A stretch of DNA of 64,000 nucleotides from Oceanitalea stevensii. Its GTDB lineage: Bacteria > Actinomycetota > Actinomycetes > Actinomycetales > Actinomycetaceae. Of this stretch, positions 41,789 to 50,147 are shown piece by piece (position 1 is the stretch's first letter; the number at the start of each line of letters is the position of its first letter). The notes below the pieces were generated by a model that saw nothing but the letters and a program-made list of their open reading frames with translations, ran no database searches and was not told the DNA's origin. Location of the stretch: assembly GCF_014837105.1 (NCBI RefSeq), contig NZ_JACSPO010000001.1:408276-472275 (forward strand), given 5' to 3'. The translations under genes and the position numbers were made by a program.

Positions 41789-44700
41789 GTGCGCGCCCCC
41801 ACGCCCACCCAGGAGCTGCTCCGGCTCGGCTTCACCGACCCGCGCCGGGCCGCCGGGCTCCTCGACGAGCCGGTCCTTGCCACGCCCCTCGCCCGCGCGG
41901 AGGACGCCGGCGCGCCGCTGACCGTCGCGCTCGGGCGGGTGGCCGACCCGCACCTCGCGCTCCTCACCCTGGTCCGTCTGCTCGAGGCGGCGCAGGGCGA
42001 CGACGGCGCACCGGACCTCGCGGCGGTGCTCGCCTCCGACGGTGGTCACCGGCGCCGGCTGCTCGCCGTCCTCGGCTCCTCGAGCGCACTGGGCGACATG
42101 CTCGTCGCCCGCCCCGCCGACGCCGCCCTCCTCGACGACGAGCACGCCGACGGCGTCCTCGACCTCACCCCGCAGGACGAGCGGGAACGCGCGCTGCAGG
42201 CGGTCGGCGCCGACCCCTCCGACGCCGCGCCCGTCGCCACGCTCACCGGCACCGCCGGGGTGGAGGCGCTGCGCCGCTGCTACCGCCGCCGGCTCCTCGA
42301 GGTGGCCGCCGCGGACCTCACCAGCCCCGACCCGCTCGGTGCCTTCCCGGCGGTGGCCGCGGCCCTGTCGGACCTCGCCGCCGCTGCCCTCGAGGCCGCC
42401 CTCGCCGTCGCCCGCGCCGACGTCCCCGACCACGGCCGCGGCACGCGCCTGGCCGTCATCGGCATGGGCAAGACGGGCGGCCGCGAGCTCAACTACATCT
42501 CCGACGTCGACGTCGTCTACGTCGTCGCCCCGGAGGAGGGCACCGACGAGGACGAGGCCACCGCCGTCGGCACCCGCCTGGCCGGCGCGCTGGCGAAGAA
42601 CGTGAGCGGCGCCGTCGGGACCGAGCCGCCGCTGTGGCCGGTGGACGCGAACCTGCGCCCGGAGGGCAAGGACGGCCCGCTCGTGCGGACCGTCGCCTCC
42701 CACGTCGCGTACTACGAGCGCTGGGCCAAGACCTGGGAGTTCCAGGCCCTGCTCAAGGCCCGGCCGGTGGCCGGGGACGCGGCGCTGGGCGAGGAGTACG
42801 TCGCCGCCGTCGAGCCCTTCGTGTGGTCGGCGGTGGGCCGGGAGAACTTCGTCGAGGACTCCCAGGCGATGCGCCGCCGCGTCGAGGACACCATCCCGGT
42901 CGCCGAGGCGGAGCGGCAGCTCAAGCTCGGGCGCGGCGGCCTGCGGGACGTCGAGTTCACCGTCCAGCTCCTCCAGCTCGTCCACGGCCGCACCGAGGAG
43001 GCCATCAGGACCGCGGGCACGCTCGACGCCATCGCCCGGCTCGCGGAGACGGGGTACATCGGCCGCGACCCGGCCGAACGGCTCGACGAGTGCTACCGCT
43101 ACCTGCGCGTCCTCGAGCACCGGATGCAGCTGTACCGCCTACGGCGCACGCACGTCATCCCCTCCGGCGAGGCGGACCTGCGGCGCCTGGCGCGCGCGCT
43201 GCCGGGCGACGGGACGCGCAGTGCCGAGACGCTCGAGCAGCGGCTGCGCGCCGTGCGCCGCGAGGTCCGCGACCTCCACGAGGACATCTTCTACCGGCCG
43301 ATGCTGCCGCTCATCGCCAAGCTCAGCCCCGAGGACGCCCGCCTGCGCCCCGAGGCGGTCCAGGAGCGGCTCGCGGCCATCGGCTACCGCGACCCGGCCG
43401 GCGCCGTCCGCCACCTCGACTCGTTGACGACGGGCGTCTCCCGCACCGCCGCGATCCAGCGCCAGATCCTGCCCGCCATGCTCGGCATGTTCGCCCGCGG
43501 CGCGGACCCCGACGGCGGGCTGCTCGCCTTCCGCAAGGTCTCCGAGGCGCTCGGCAGCACCCACTGGTACCTCCAGATGCTCCGCGACTCCGGCGTGGCG
43601 GCGCCGCGGCTCAGCTACCTCCTCGCGACGAGCCGGTACGTCTCCGAGGGGCTCGAGGCACTGCCCGAGGCCGCGGCCTGGCTGGGGGAGGACGAGGCAC
43701 TGCGCCCCCGCACCCCGGAGCAGCTGGCCCGCGAGGCCGCCGCCCTCGTCCGCCGTCGTCCCGACCCGGCGGAGGCGGTGCGCGCCGTGCGCTACCTGCG
43801 GCGCCGTGAGCTGCTGCGCGGCGCCGTCGGGGACGCGCTGGACGGCGTGCGCGACGAGCGGGACCGCACCGTCCTGTCCGTGGCGGCCGACCAGGCGCTG
43901 ACGACGACGCTGGAGGTCGCCGTGCGGCTCGCCTCCGAGCAGCGCGGCCTGGCGCAGCCGCCGGTCCGCTTCGGGATCATCGCGATGGGCCGCCTGGGCG
44001 GGCAGGAGATGGGGTACGGCTCGGACGCCGACGTCCTGTTCGTCCACGAGCCGGTGGGCGGGGACGACGACGTCGCCCAGGAGTTCGCCGTCGCCGTCGC
44101 CGGGCACGTGCGCGCCCTCCTCGGCGACCCGGGCGCGGAGCTCCCGCTCCCGGTCGACTCCGCGCTGCGGCCCGAGGGGCGCAACGGGCCGATGGTCCGC
44201 TCGCTCGCGTCCTACGCCCAGTACTACGAGCGGTGGGCCGAGCCGTGGGAGCAGCAGGCGCTGCTGCGGGCCCGCCCGGTGGCCGGCGACGAGGGGCTGC
44301 TCGAGCGCTTCTGCGCCCTCATCGACCCCTACCGCTACCCGGCCGACGGCCTGGACGACCGCGGCGTGCGCGAGCTGCGGCGCGTCAAGGCCCGGGTGGA
44401 GTCCGAGCGCATGCCGCGCGGCGTGCCGGCCAACCGGCAGCTCAAGCTCGGGCGCGGGGGGCTGTCCGACGTCGAGTGGACGGCTCAGCTGCTCCAGCTG
44501 CAGCACGCCGGCCGCGTCCCGGAGCTGCGGACGCCCCGCACCGTCGAGGCGCTCAGCGCGGCGCGGGACGCCGGGCTGTTGGGGGAGGAGGACTGCGCGC
44601 TGCTCGTCACCGCGTGGACCCTCGCCTCACGGCTGCGCGCGGGGATCGCGCTGGCCACCGGCCGCGTCACCGGCGCGAAGATCGACGTCCTGCCGCACGA

Positions 44701-44830
44701 CCCGGGCCAGCTCACCGCCGTCGCCCGGCTCCTCGGCTACGGCCCCGGTGAGACCGTGGACCTGGAGGAGGACTACCTCCGCGCCACCCGCCGCGCCCGC
44801 GCCGTCGTCGAACGCATCTTCTTCGAGTAG
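41789..44830 (+). CDS. glnE: Bifunctional glutamine synthetase adenylyltransferase/deadenylase, GlnE
   Basis: The 1013-residue enzyme consists of two similar nucleotidyltransferase halves. Each contains a GMGKxGGRELNY-like motif (first copy IGMGKTGGRELNYISDVD, second GRLGGQEMGYGSDADV), then WPVDANLRPEG or LPVDSALRPEGRNG, and RQLKLGRGGL. It adds AMP to glutamine synthetase and removes it again, so nitrogen excess switches the enzyme off. The GTG at 41789 begins seven bases after the glnA2 stop. Its expected target, with the conserved tyrosine, is the glnA1 product encoded in the opposite direction 2.6 kb away. Confidence 0.95.
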   Translation: MRAPTPTQELLRLGFTDPRRAAGLLDEPVLATPLARAEDAGAPLTVALGRVADPHLALLTLVRLLEAAQGDDGAPDLAAVLASDGGHRRRLLAVLGSSSALGDMLVARPADAALLDDEHADGVLDLTPQDERERALQAVGADPSDAAPVATLTGTAGVEALRRCYRRRLLEVAAADLTSPDPLGAFPAVAAALSDLAAAALEAALAVARADVPDHGRGTRLAVIGMGKTGGRELNYISDVDVVYVVAPEEGTDEDEATAVGTRLAGALAKNVSGAVGTEPPLWPVDANLRPEGKDGPLVRTVASHVAYYERWAKTWEFQALLKARPVAGDAALGEEYVAAVEPFVWSAVGRENFVEDSQAMRRRVEDTIPVAEAERQLKLGRGGLRDVEFTVQLLQLVHGRTEEAIRTAGTLDAIARLAETGYIGRDPAERLDECYRYLRVLEHRMQLYRLRRTHVIPSGEADLRRLARALPGDGTRSAETLEQRLRAVRREVRDLHEDIFYRPMLPLIAKLSPEDARLRPEAVQERLAAIGYRDPAGAVRHLDSLTTGVSRTAAIQRQILPAMLGMFARGADPDGGLLAFRKVSEALGSTHWYLQMLRDSGVAAPRLSYLLATSRYVSEGLEALPEAAAWLGEDEALRPRTPEQLAREAAALVRRRPDPAEAVRAVRYLRRRELLRGAVGDALDGVRDERDRTVLSVAADQALTTTLEVAVRLASEQRGLAQPPVRFGIIAMGRLGGQEMGYGSDADVLFVHEPVGGDDDVAQEFAVAVAGHVRALLGDPGAELPLPVDSALRPEGRNGPMVRSLASYAQYYERWAEPWEQQALLRARPVAGDEGLLERFCALIDPYRYPADGLDDRGVRELRRVKARVESERMPRGVPANRQLKLGRGGLSDVEWTAQLLQLQHAGRVPELRTPRTVEALSAARDAGLLGEEDCALLVTAWTLASRLRAGIALATGRVTGAKIDVLPHDPGQLTAVARLLGYGPGETVDLEEDYLRATRRARAVVERIFFE

Positions 44831-44888
44831 CGGGCGCCCGCCCTCTCGTTCTTCCGCGCGCCGCCCAGCGCACCCCCACTCGCGCCGA

Positions 44889-44938
44889 GCGCTGAGCTGT
44901 CACTCCCGAGGGCGCACGTGCCGCCCGCCCCTCAGCGC
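44889..44938. terminator. Palindrome between convergent glnE and DUF1801 genes
   Basis: GCGCTGAG (44889-44896) pairs with CTCAGCGC (44931-44938). The left arm is preceded by GCGCCGA, the same core as at 38387. The right arm contains the TGA of the DUF1801 gene, as in the hairpin near 38.4 kb. The loop is long (34 bases), so the structure is weaker than the other convergent-end hairpins. Confidence 0.45.
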
Positions 44939-45366
44939 CACTCGACCAGGCGGCCGGCGTGACGAACCATCTCGTCCAGCACATCGAGGTCAATGACGTC
45001 GGCGGAGGCGAAGGAGATGCTCGCCGAACCGACCTTCGTGCGCCCCAGGCGCGGGCCGTAGACCTTCGCGAGGTACTGCTTTCCCTCGGCGGCGTTGACG
45101 TAGAGGCTGAGCGACGCCGACTGCCGGGCGAGCCCGACGAGGAACCACTCGACGTCCGCGCCCCGGGGGCGGGGCTGGACGGTGGCCCCGTAGCCGATGA
45201 TCGACTGATCGGTGCCGCCCCAGAACACGCCCTGCCACAGCACACGGGTCACGCCGGGCAGTGCCGCGGTGATGACGCCGTCGAGCGTGGCGAGCGACCC
45301 GTCGGGGTCGTTGTGGGCGATGAACGCGTCGACGGACGTGTCGGTGCGGCGCATGGACTGGCTCAT
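44932..45366 (-). CDS. DUF1801 domain protein
   Basis: The 144-residue cytosolic protein has the YdhG-like DUF1801 pattern: SVDAFIAHNDPDGSLATLDGVI, VLWQGVFWGGTDQSIIGYG, FLVGLARQSASLSLYV and the end ISFASADVIDLDVLDEM. Proteins of this type have no established activity. The start is the ATG ending at 45366; another ATG lies a few codons in. It is divergent from the histidine-phosphatase gene, with the intervening region being only ~80 bases. Confidence 0.85.
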   Translation of the reverse strand: MSQSMRRTDTSVDAFIAHNDPDGSLATLDGVITAALPGVTRVLWQGVFWGGTDQSIIGYGATVQPRPRGADVEWFLVGLARQSASLSLYVNAAEGKQYLAKVYGPRLGRTKVGSASISFASADVIDLDVLDEMVRHAGRLVEWR

Positions 45367-45448
45367 GGCGCCAACCTACGCGGCCGCCGCCCCGCCCGGG
45401 CGACGCCCGGTCACCTCCCGGTCGCCGGCCTGGGTCATGATGGGAGGC

Positions 45449-46117
45449 ATGCGCCTCATCCTCATCCGCCACGGCCAGACCAGCTCGAACGTCGCGGACC
45501 TCCTCGACACGGCCGCACCCGGCGCCGACCTCACGGAGCTCGGACGGCAGCAGGCAGCTGCCGTCCCGCGCAGCCTGGCCGACGAGGACATCGACGCCGT
45601 CTACGCCTCGACGCTCGTGCGCACCCAGCAGACCGCCGCGCCGCTCCTCGCCGAGCGCGGCCTGGAGCTGCAGGTGCGCGACGGCATCCGGGAGATCGCC
45701 GCCGGTGACCTCGAGATGCTCGGGGACGAGGCGTCGATCCGCGCCTACGTCGGCACGATCTTCAGCTGGGCGGACGACCCGCTCCGCCGGGTCCCGGGCG
45801 GCGAGAACGGCCACAAGGTGTGGCAGCGCTTCGACGAGGTCGTTGCCGAGGCGCACGCCGCGGGCGTCCGCACGGCCGTGATGTTCAGCCACGGTGCCGT
45901 CATCCGCTCCTGGACGGCGGTGCGCGCCGCGAACGTCACCGGCGAGCACGCCGCCTACCACCCGATCAGCAACACCGGAGCCGTCGTCCTCGAGGGCAGC
46001 CCGGGCAAGGGCTGGTGGGCCGAGCTGTGGGAGGGAGAGCCCCTCGGTGGAGACCGCGTGAGCGACCCCGCCCACGACGGCCCCGCCCCTGCCGAGGCGG
46101 TTCCCTCCGAGTCCTGA
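45449..46117 (+). CDS. Histidine phosphatase superfamily protein
   Basis: The 222-residue cytosolic protein starts at ATG 45449, preceded by GGGAGG. The catalytic RHG motif is in LILIRHGQTSSN; other active-site residues are in VYASTLVRTQQTA and FSHGAVIRSW. It resembles phosphoglycerate mutase-like phosphatases, but the substrate is unknown. The tail of about 25 residues is Asp/Pro-rich and probably disordered. Confidence 0.88.
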   Translation: MRLILIRHGQTSSNVADLLDTAAPGADLTELGRQQAAAVPRSLADEDIDAVYASTLVRTQQTAAPLLAERGLELQVRDGIREIAAGDLEMLGDEASIRAYVGTIFSWADDPLRRVPGGENGHKVWQRFDEVVAEAHAAGVRTAVMFSHGAVIRSWTAVRAANVTGEHAAYHPISNTGAVVLEGSPGKGWWAELWEGEPLGGDRVSDPAHDGPAPAEAVPSES

Positions 46118-46174
46118 CGGACGACGACGGCGTCCCCGCGCTCCCCGCCACGTCGCCGTGGCACGGTGGTCGAC

Positions 46175-46684
46175 ATGCGCGTCCTCCTCCTCGCCGACAC
46201 CCACGTCCCCACGCGCGCCCGGCAGCTGCCGGAGCAGGTGTGGCCCGAGGTCGAGGCGGCGGACCTCGTCGTCCACGCGGGGGACTGGGTGGTGCCCGAG
46301 CTCCTCGACGAGCTCGAGGACCGCTCCGCCGCGCTCCTTGCCTGCTGGGGCAACAACGACGGCGCCGAGCTGCGCCGTCGGCTCCCCGAGGTCGCGCGTG
46401 CCGAGCTGGAGGGCGTGCGCGTCGCCGTCGTCCACGAGACGGGGCAGTCCCGCGGCCGCGACGAGCGGATGCGCGCCGCCTACCCCGATACGGACCTGCT
46501 CGTCTTCGGCCACAGCCACATCCCGTGGGACGGGGCGGCCGACGGGCTGCGCCTGCTCAACCCCGGCTCACCGACCGACCGGCGCCGCCAGCCGCACTGC
46601 ACGTACCTGACGCTCACCCTGAGCGCCGGCACGGTCGCCGACGTCGAGCTCCACCGCCTGCCGCCGCGGCCGACCGCCGCCTGA
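46175..46684 (+). CDS. Metallophosphoesterase, YfcE/MJ0936 type
   Basis: The 169-residue cytosolic phosphodiesterase has all family motifs: LLADTHVPT, VVHAGDW, CWGNNDG, VVHETG and FGHSHIPW, and the Pro/Gly-rich LLNPGSPTDRR near the end. Such proteins hydrolyse phosphodiesters with two metal ions; the native substrate is unknown. ATG 46175 is used; a GTG at 46166 would add three residues. It lies between the histidine phosphatase and an acetyltransferase, all plus strand. Confidence 0.88.
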   Translation: MRVLLLADTHVPTRARQLPEQVWPEVEAADLVVHAGDWVVPELLDELEDRSAALLACWGNNDGAELRRRLPEVARAELEGVRVAVVHETGQSRGRDERMRAAYPDTDLLVFGHSHIPWDGAADGLRLLNPGSPTDRRRQPHCTYLTLTLSAGTVADVELHRLPPRPTAA

Positions 46685-46760
46685 GTGCGGCCCCGGACCC
46701 GCGACGTCGGCGGGTCCGCATAGGCTGCTGCGGCACGCACCCACGCCCGTATGGAGCACC

Positions 46761-47348
46761 ATGACCGCCACCGCCCTGCCCGAGCACCCGCTGCACACCG
46801 AGCGCCTCACGCTGCGTGCGGCTGTCCCCGCGGACGCCGAGCTCACCTGGCGCTACCGCCGCCTCGAGGAGGCCAGCGCCTGGCTCACCAGCCGCCAGAC
46901 CACCCTCGCCGAGCACCGCGAGCACTTCACCGACCCCGGCCGGCTCGGCCTCACGCTCGTCGTCGAGCTCGGGCACGACGGCGGCGGTGAGGTCGTCGGC
47001 GACCTCATGCTGCGGCGCACGGACGGTTGGGCGCAGACGGACCTCGCCCACCTCGCGGCCGGGACGGAGGTCGAGGTCGGCTGGGTCCTCGACCCCGCCC
47101 ACCGCGGCCGCGGCTACGGGACGGAGGCCGTCCGGGAGCTGCTGCGTTACAGCTTCACCGAGCTCGGTGCCCGCCGCGCCGTCGCCAACTGCTTCCTCGC
47201 CAACGAGCCGTCGTGGCGGCTCATGGAGCGCGTGGGGATGCGCCGTGAGGCGCACGCCGTCCGCGACTCGCTCCACCGCTCGGGGGAGTGGCTCGACTCC
47301 CTCGTCTACGCCGTCCTCGCCGAGGAGTGGGCGGCCGCCACCCGGTGA
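46761..47348 (+). CDS. GNAT-family N-acetyltransferase
   Basis: The 195-residue cytosolic enzyme has the RimJ/RimL-type GNAT pattern: LHTERLTLRAAVPADA at the N-terminus, the acetyl-CoA loop HRGRGYGTEAVRELL and NCFLANEPSWRLMERVGM. It transfers an acetyl group to an amine; the substrate is not predictable. The gene is followed directly by a strong hairpin shared with the convergent glnA1. Confidence 0.88.
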   Translation: MTATALPEHPLHTERLTLRAAVPADAELTWRYRRLEEASAWLTSRQTTLAEHREHFTDPGRLGLTLVVELGHDGGGEVVGDLMLRRTDGWAQTDLAHLAAGTEVEVGWVLDPAHRGRGYGTEAVRELLRYSFTELGARRAVANCFLANEPSWRLMERVGMRREAHAVRDSLHRSGEWLDSLVYAVLAEEWAAATR

Positions 47349-47351
47349 ACG

Positions 47352-47391
47352 CCGCAGCCCCCGGCACCGAGAACGGCGCCGGGGGCTGCGG
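47352..47391. terminator. Bidirectional terminator between acetyltransferase and glnA1
   Basis: CCGCAGCCCCCGGC (47352-47365) pairs exactly with 47378-47391, a 14-bp GC stem with a 12-base loop. It fills the gap between the two convergent stop codons. Confidence 0.85.
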
Positions 47392-47399
47392 GGAGCGGT

Positions 47400-48824
47400 C
47401 TAGATGTCGAAGTACAGCTCGAACTCGTGCGGGTGCGGACGCAGCCGCAGCGGGTCGATCTCCTGGGTGCGCTTGTACTCGATCCAGGTCGAGATGAGGT
47501 CGGGGGTGAACACGTCGCCCTCGGTGAGGAAGTCGTGGTCGGCCTCGAGGGCGAGGAGCGCGCCCTGGAGCGAGTCGGGGACCTGCTCGATCTGAGCGTG
47601 CTCCTCCGGGGGCAGCTCGTAGAGGTCCTTGTCGATCGGCTCCGGCGGCTCGATGCGGTTCTTGATGCCGTCCAGGCCGGCCATGAGCATCGCCGAGAAG
47701 GCGAGGTACGGGTTGGCCGACGGGTCCGGCACGCGGAACTCGATGCGCTTGGCCTTGGGCGAGGTGCCCGTCACCGGGATGCGGATGCACGCGGAGCGGT
47801 TGCGCGCCGAGTACACGAGGTTGACCGGAGCCTCGAAGCCCGGCACCAGACGGTGGAAGGAGTTCACCGAGGGGTTGGTGAAGGCGAGCAGCGCGGGCGC
47901 GTGCTTGAGCAGGCCGCCGATGTACCAGCGGGCCATGTCGGACAGGCCGCCGTAGCCGCGCTCGTCGAAGAACAGCGGCTTGCCGTCCTTCCACAGGCTC
48001 TGGTGGGAGTGCATGCCCGAGCCGTTGTCACCGAAGATCGGCTTCGGCATGAAGGTCGCGGTCTTGCCGTTGACCCACGCCGTGTTCTTGATGACGTACT
48101 TGAACTTCATGACGTCGTCGGCGGCGGCGCGCAGCGTGTCGAAACGGTAGTTGATCTCCTGCTGACCCGCCGTGCCGACCTCGTGGTGGGCCCGCTCGAC
48201 CTGCAGCCCGACCTCCTGGAGGACGGTGACCATCTCGTCGCGCAGGTCGGCCATCTGGTCGTTGGGGGAGACGGGGAAGTAGCCGCCCTTGTAGCGCGTC
48301 TTGTACCCGAGGTTCCCGCCCTCCTCCTCGCGGCCGGTGTTCCACGCGGCCTCGCTGGAGTTGAGGTGGTAGAAGCTCGAGTGCTGGTTCGTCTGGAACC
48401 GCACGTCGTCGAAGATGTAGAACTCGGCCTCGGCACCGAAGTAGACGGTGTCGGCGATGCCCGTGCTCCGCAGGTAGGCCTCGGCCTTCGCGGCGATGTT
48501 GCGCGGGTCGCGGGAGTAGGCCTCGTCGGTGAAGGGGTCGACGATGGAGAAGTTGACGACGAGCGTCTTCTCCTTGCGGAACGGGTCGATGAAGGCGCTC
48601 GTCACGTCCGGGATGAGCTTCATGTCGGACTCGTGGATCGCCTGGAACCCGCGGATCGAGGAGCCGTCGAACATGAGGCCGTCGGTGAAGGCGTCAGCGG
48701 CGAAGGACTCGACGGGGATGTTGAAGTGCTGCATCACGCCCGGCAGGTCGCAGAAGCGGACGTCGACGAACTTGACGCCCTCCTCCCGGGTGAAGGCGAT
48801 GGCCTCCTCGGCATTGCTGAACAT
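47400..48824 (-). CDS. glnA: Glutamine synthetase type I, GlnA1
   Basis: The 474-residue main glutamine synthetase starts with ATG ending at 48824 after AGAGGAG. Motifs: [36 protein letters not shown], the ATP loop [20 protein letters not shown] and NRSACIRIP. The adenylylation-site tyrosine is Tyr402 in [11 protein letters not shown], so GlnE can modify it. It forms a dodecamer in the cytosol. A four-element GlnR box lies 73 bases upstream, which suggests nitrogen-dependent transcription. The gene order RDD-glnA1 with glnE-glnA2 convergent recalls the mycobacterial arrangement. Confidence 0.96.
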   Translation of the reverse strand: MFSNAEEAIAFTREEGVKFVDVRFCDLPGVMQHFNIPVESFAADAFTDGLMFDGSSIRGFQAIHESDMKLIPDVTSAFIDPFRKEKTLVVNFSIVDPFTDEAYSRDPRNIAAKAEAYLRSTGIADTVYFGAEAEFYIFDDVRFQTNQHSSFYHLNSSEAAWNTGREEEGGNLGYKTRYKGGYFPVSPNDQMADLRDEMVTVLQEVGLQVERAHHEVGTAGQQEINYRFDTLRAAADDVMKFKYVIKNTAWVNGKTATFMPKPIFGDNGSGMHSHQSLWKDGKPLFFDERGYGGLSDMARWYIGGLLKHAPALLAFTNPSVNSFHRLVPGFEAPVNLVYSARNRSACIRIPVTGTSPKAKRIEFRVPDPSANPYLAFSAMLMAGLDGIKNRIEPPEPIDKDLYELPPEEHAQIEQVPDSLQGALLALEADHDFLTEGDVFTPDLISTWIEYKRTQEIDPLRLRPHPHEFELYFDI

Positions 48825-48896
48825 GTACCGCTCCTCTGGCGTGGGAATTCCGGGGGACCGTCACGGTCCCGACGTCCAGGACGTTATCGGCGTCGC

Positions 48897-48934
48897 GTTT
48901 CGTCGTCGTCACCCCTATGTGTCCGGCATGTTAC
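48897..48934 (-). promoter_or_regulatory. GlnR-type binding box upstream of glnA1
   Basis: Read on the glnA1 strand, the site is GTAAC-N6-GACAC-N6-GTGAC-N6-GAAAC. This is the a-b-a-b pattern of the actinobacterial GlnR box (gTnAC and GaAAC half sites) with exact 6-base spacers; only the second half site deviates (GACAC). Its downstream edge is 73 bases upstream of the start codon. The ATAACG at 48882-48887 could be part of a -10 element downstream. GlnR activates or represses such promoters according to nitrogen supply. Confidence 0.8.
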
Positions 48935-48954
48935 GTGGACGACGACGGCGACGG

Positions 48955-49326
48955 TCAGGCGCGCACGATCCGCGTGCCGGCCCACACGTCGTGCAGGCCG
49001 CGCCCGTCCAGCCCCCACACGACGGGGGGAACGACGAGGCACAGGCTGACGGTGCGGATGAGCACCTGGACCGGCCGTGCCGCTCCGCCGTCGACGGCGC
49101 GCACCCGCAGCCCGAGCAGGGTGTGGCCGATCGTGGCCCCCCGCGTGGCGACCAGCAGGAAGGTCACGACGGCGAAGACGCCGAGCGTGGCGAGCGGGTG
49201 GTTGTCGAGGAACCCGGCGGAGATCGCGGTCGCGACCGCCCAGTCGACGGCGAGGGCGATGAGCCGGCGGACGAGCGACGCGTGGCCGGTGCTCGGCTCC
49301 GCGGTCGCGGACTGCTCCTGGCTCAC
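48955..49326 (-). CDS. RDD-family membrane protein
   Basis: The 123-residue protein has the RDD arrangement: SLVRRLIALAVDWAVATAI (Arg then Asp in the first helix), a second helix VFAVVTFLLVATRGATIGHTLLGLRV and a third near LCLVVPPVVW. RDD proteins of this size have no firm function; some act in ion transport. It lies two bases downstream of the DUF4191 gene and upstream of glnA1, an order seen in other actinobacteria. Confidence 0.85.
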   Translation of the reverse strand: MSQEQSATAEPSTGHASLVRRLIALAVDWAVATAISAGFLDNHPLATLGVFAVVTFLLVATRGATIGHTLLGLRVRAVDGGAARPVQVLIRTVSLCLVVPPVVWGLDGRGLHDVWAGTRIVRA

Positions 49327-49328
49327 GC

Positions 49329-50051
49329 TCAGCGCCCGCGCATGCCCTTGCGGTCCGGGCGTGCCCGCAGCGGGTCCACGCCCTTGGGGATCGGCGGGCG
49401 CGAGGACTGCAGCGCGCGCAGGCGCTTGGCCACGGCCGCGACCTCGGCCTTGGTGAGGGTAGGCCGGAGCTTCTGGATCGTGCGCACGAGCTTGGGCAGC
49501 GGGGTCTGGCCCTCGTCGCGCCCCACCTCCACGAGGTGGACCGTGACGTTCGGGGCCACGCGTGCGACCTTCTTGCGCTCACCCTCGAGGAGGCGCTTCA
49601 CGCGGTGGCTGGGGCCCTCGCCGATGAGGACGACGCCGGGTCGGCCGACGGCGCGGAAGACGACGTCCTGGGTGCGCGGGTCGATGGCGACCGGCTGCTC
49701 CTCGACGTTCCAGCCGCGCCGGATGGTGCCCAGGGCGGAGGCGGAGGCGCCGGGGGTGCCCTCGATGCGCGAGTAGGCGGCGCGCTCGGCGCGACGCGAG
49801 AGCAGGAGCATGACGACGATGAGCGCCACGGGCAGGCTCAGGAGCGTCACGTACACCGGGTGGCCGACGGCCAGACCGATGACGAGCCCGACGGCGAGGA
49901 TCCCGACGAAGGCACCGAGGAGCCACCAGGTGATCGAGGGCTGCGCCTCGCGGGTCATCTGGAAGACTTCCCACAGCTGGTGGTACCAGCGCTTCTTCTT
50001 CTGCTTCGGCGCGGCGCCCTCGGCGGCGTCCTTCTTCTTCTTCAGGGCCAT
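49329..50051 (-). CDS. DUF4191 membrane protein
   Basis: The 240-residue protein has a Lys-rich N-terminus (ALKKKKD, KQKKKRW), two adjacent membrane helices at about residues 43-85 and a cytosolic domain with RGWNVEEQPVAIDPRTQDVVFRAVGRPGVVLIGEG. This pattern is DUF4191, whose function is unknown. In mycobacteria the corresponding protein follows lipA in the lipB-lipA region; here those genes are not present. It is divergent from the kinase-like gene and precedes the RDD gene by two bases. Confidence 0.88.
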   Translation of the reverse strand: MALKKKKDAAEGAAPKQKKKRWYHQLWEVFQMTREAQPSITWWLLGAFVGILAVGLVIGLAVGHPVYVTLLSLPVALIVVMLLLSRRAERAAYSRIEGTPGASASALGTIRRGWNVEEQPVAIDPRTQDVVFRAVGRPGVVLIGEGPSHRVKRLLEGERKKVARVAPNVTVHLVEVGRDEGQTPLPKLVRTIQKLRPTLTKAEVAAVAKRLRALQSSRPPIPKGVDPLRARPDRKGMRGR

Positions 50052-50147
50052 GATCGCCAATCCTACCGGCCCGCGGACGTGCCTTCGCTGCCCGGGAGCC
50101 TGTGGATGACGCCAGCGGGCCGCGCCGCCGTGCGCTTGGCTTGGGTC

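Noticed and set aside
40352..43120. A 922-residue minus-strand open frame over glnA2 and glnE
   Set aside because: It is antisense to two unmistakable genes and shows only low-complexity Gly/Val/Leu/Arg sequence with no domain.
45449..46117. Cofactor-dependent phosphoglycerate mutase (glycolytic gpm)
   Set aside because: The RHG and second His motifs are present, but the length and the absence of the glycolytic mutase signature support only a general histidine phosphatase.
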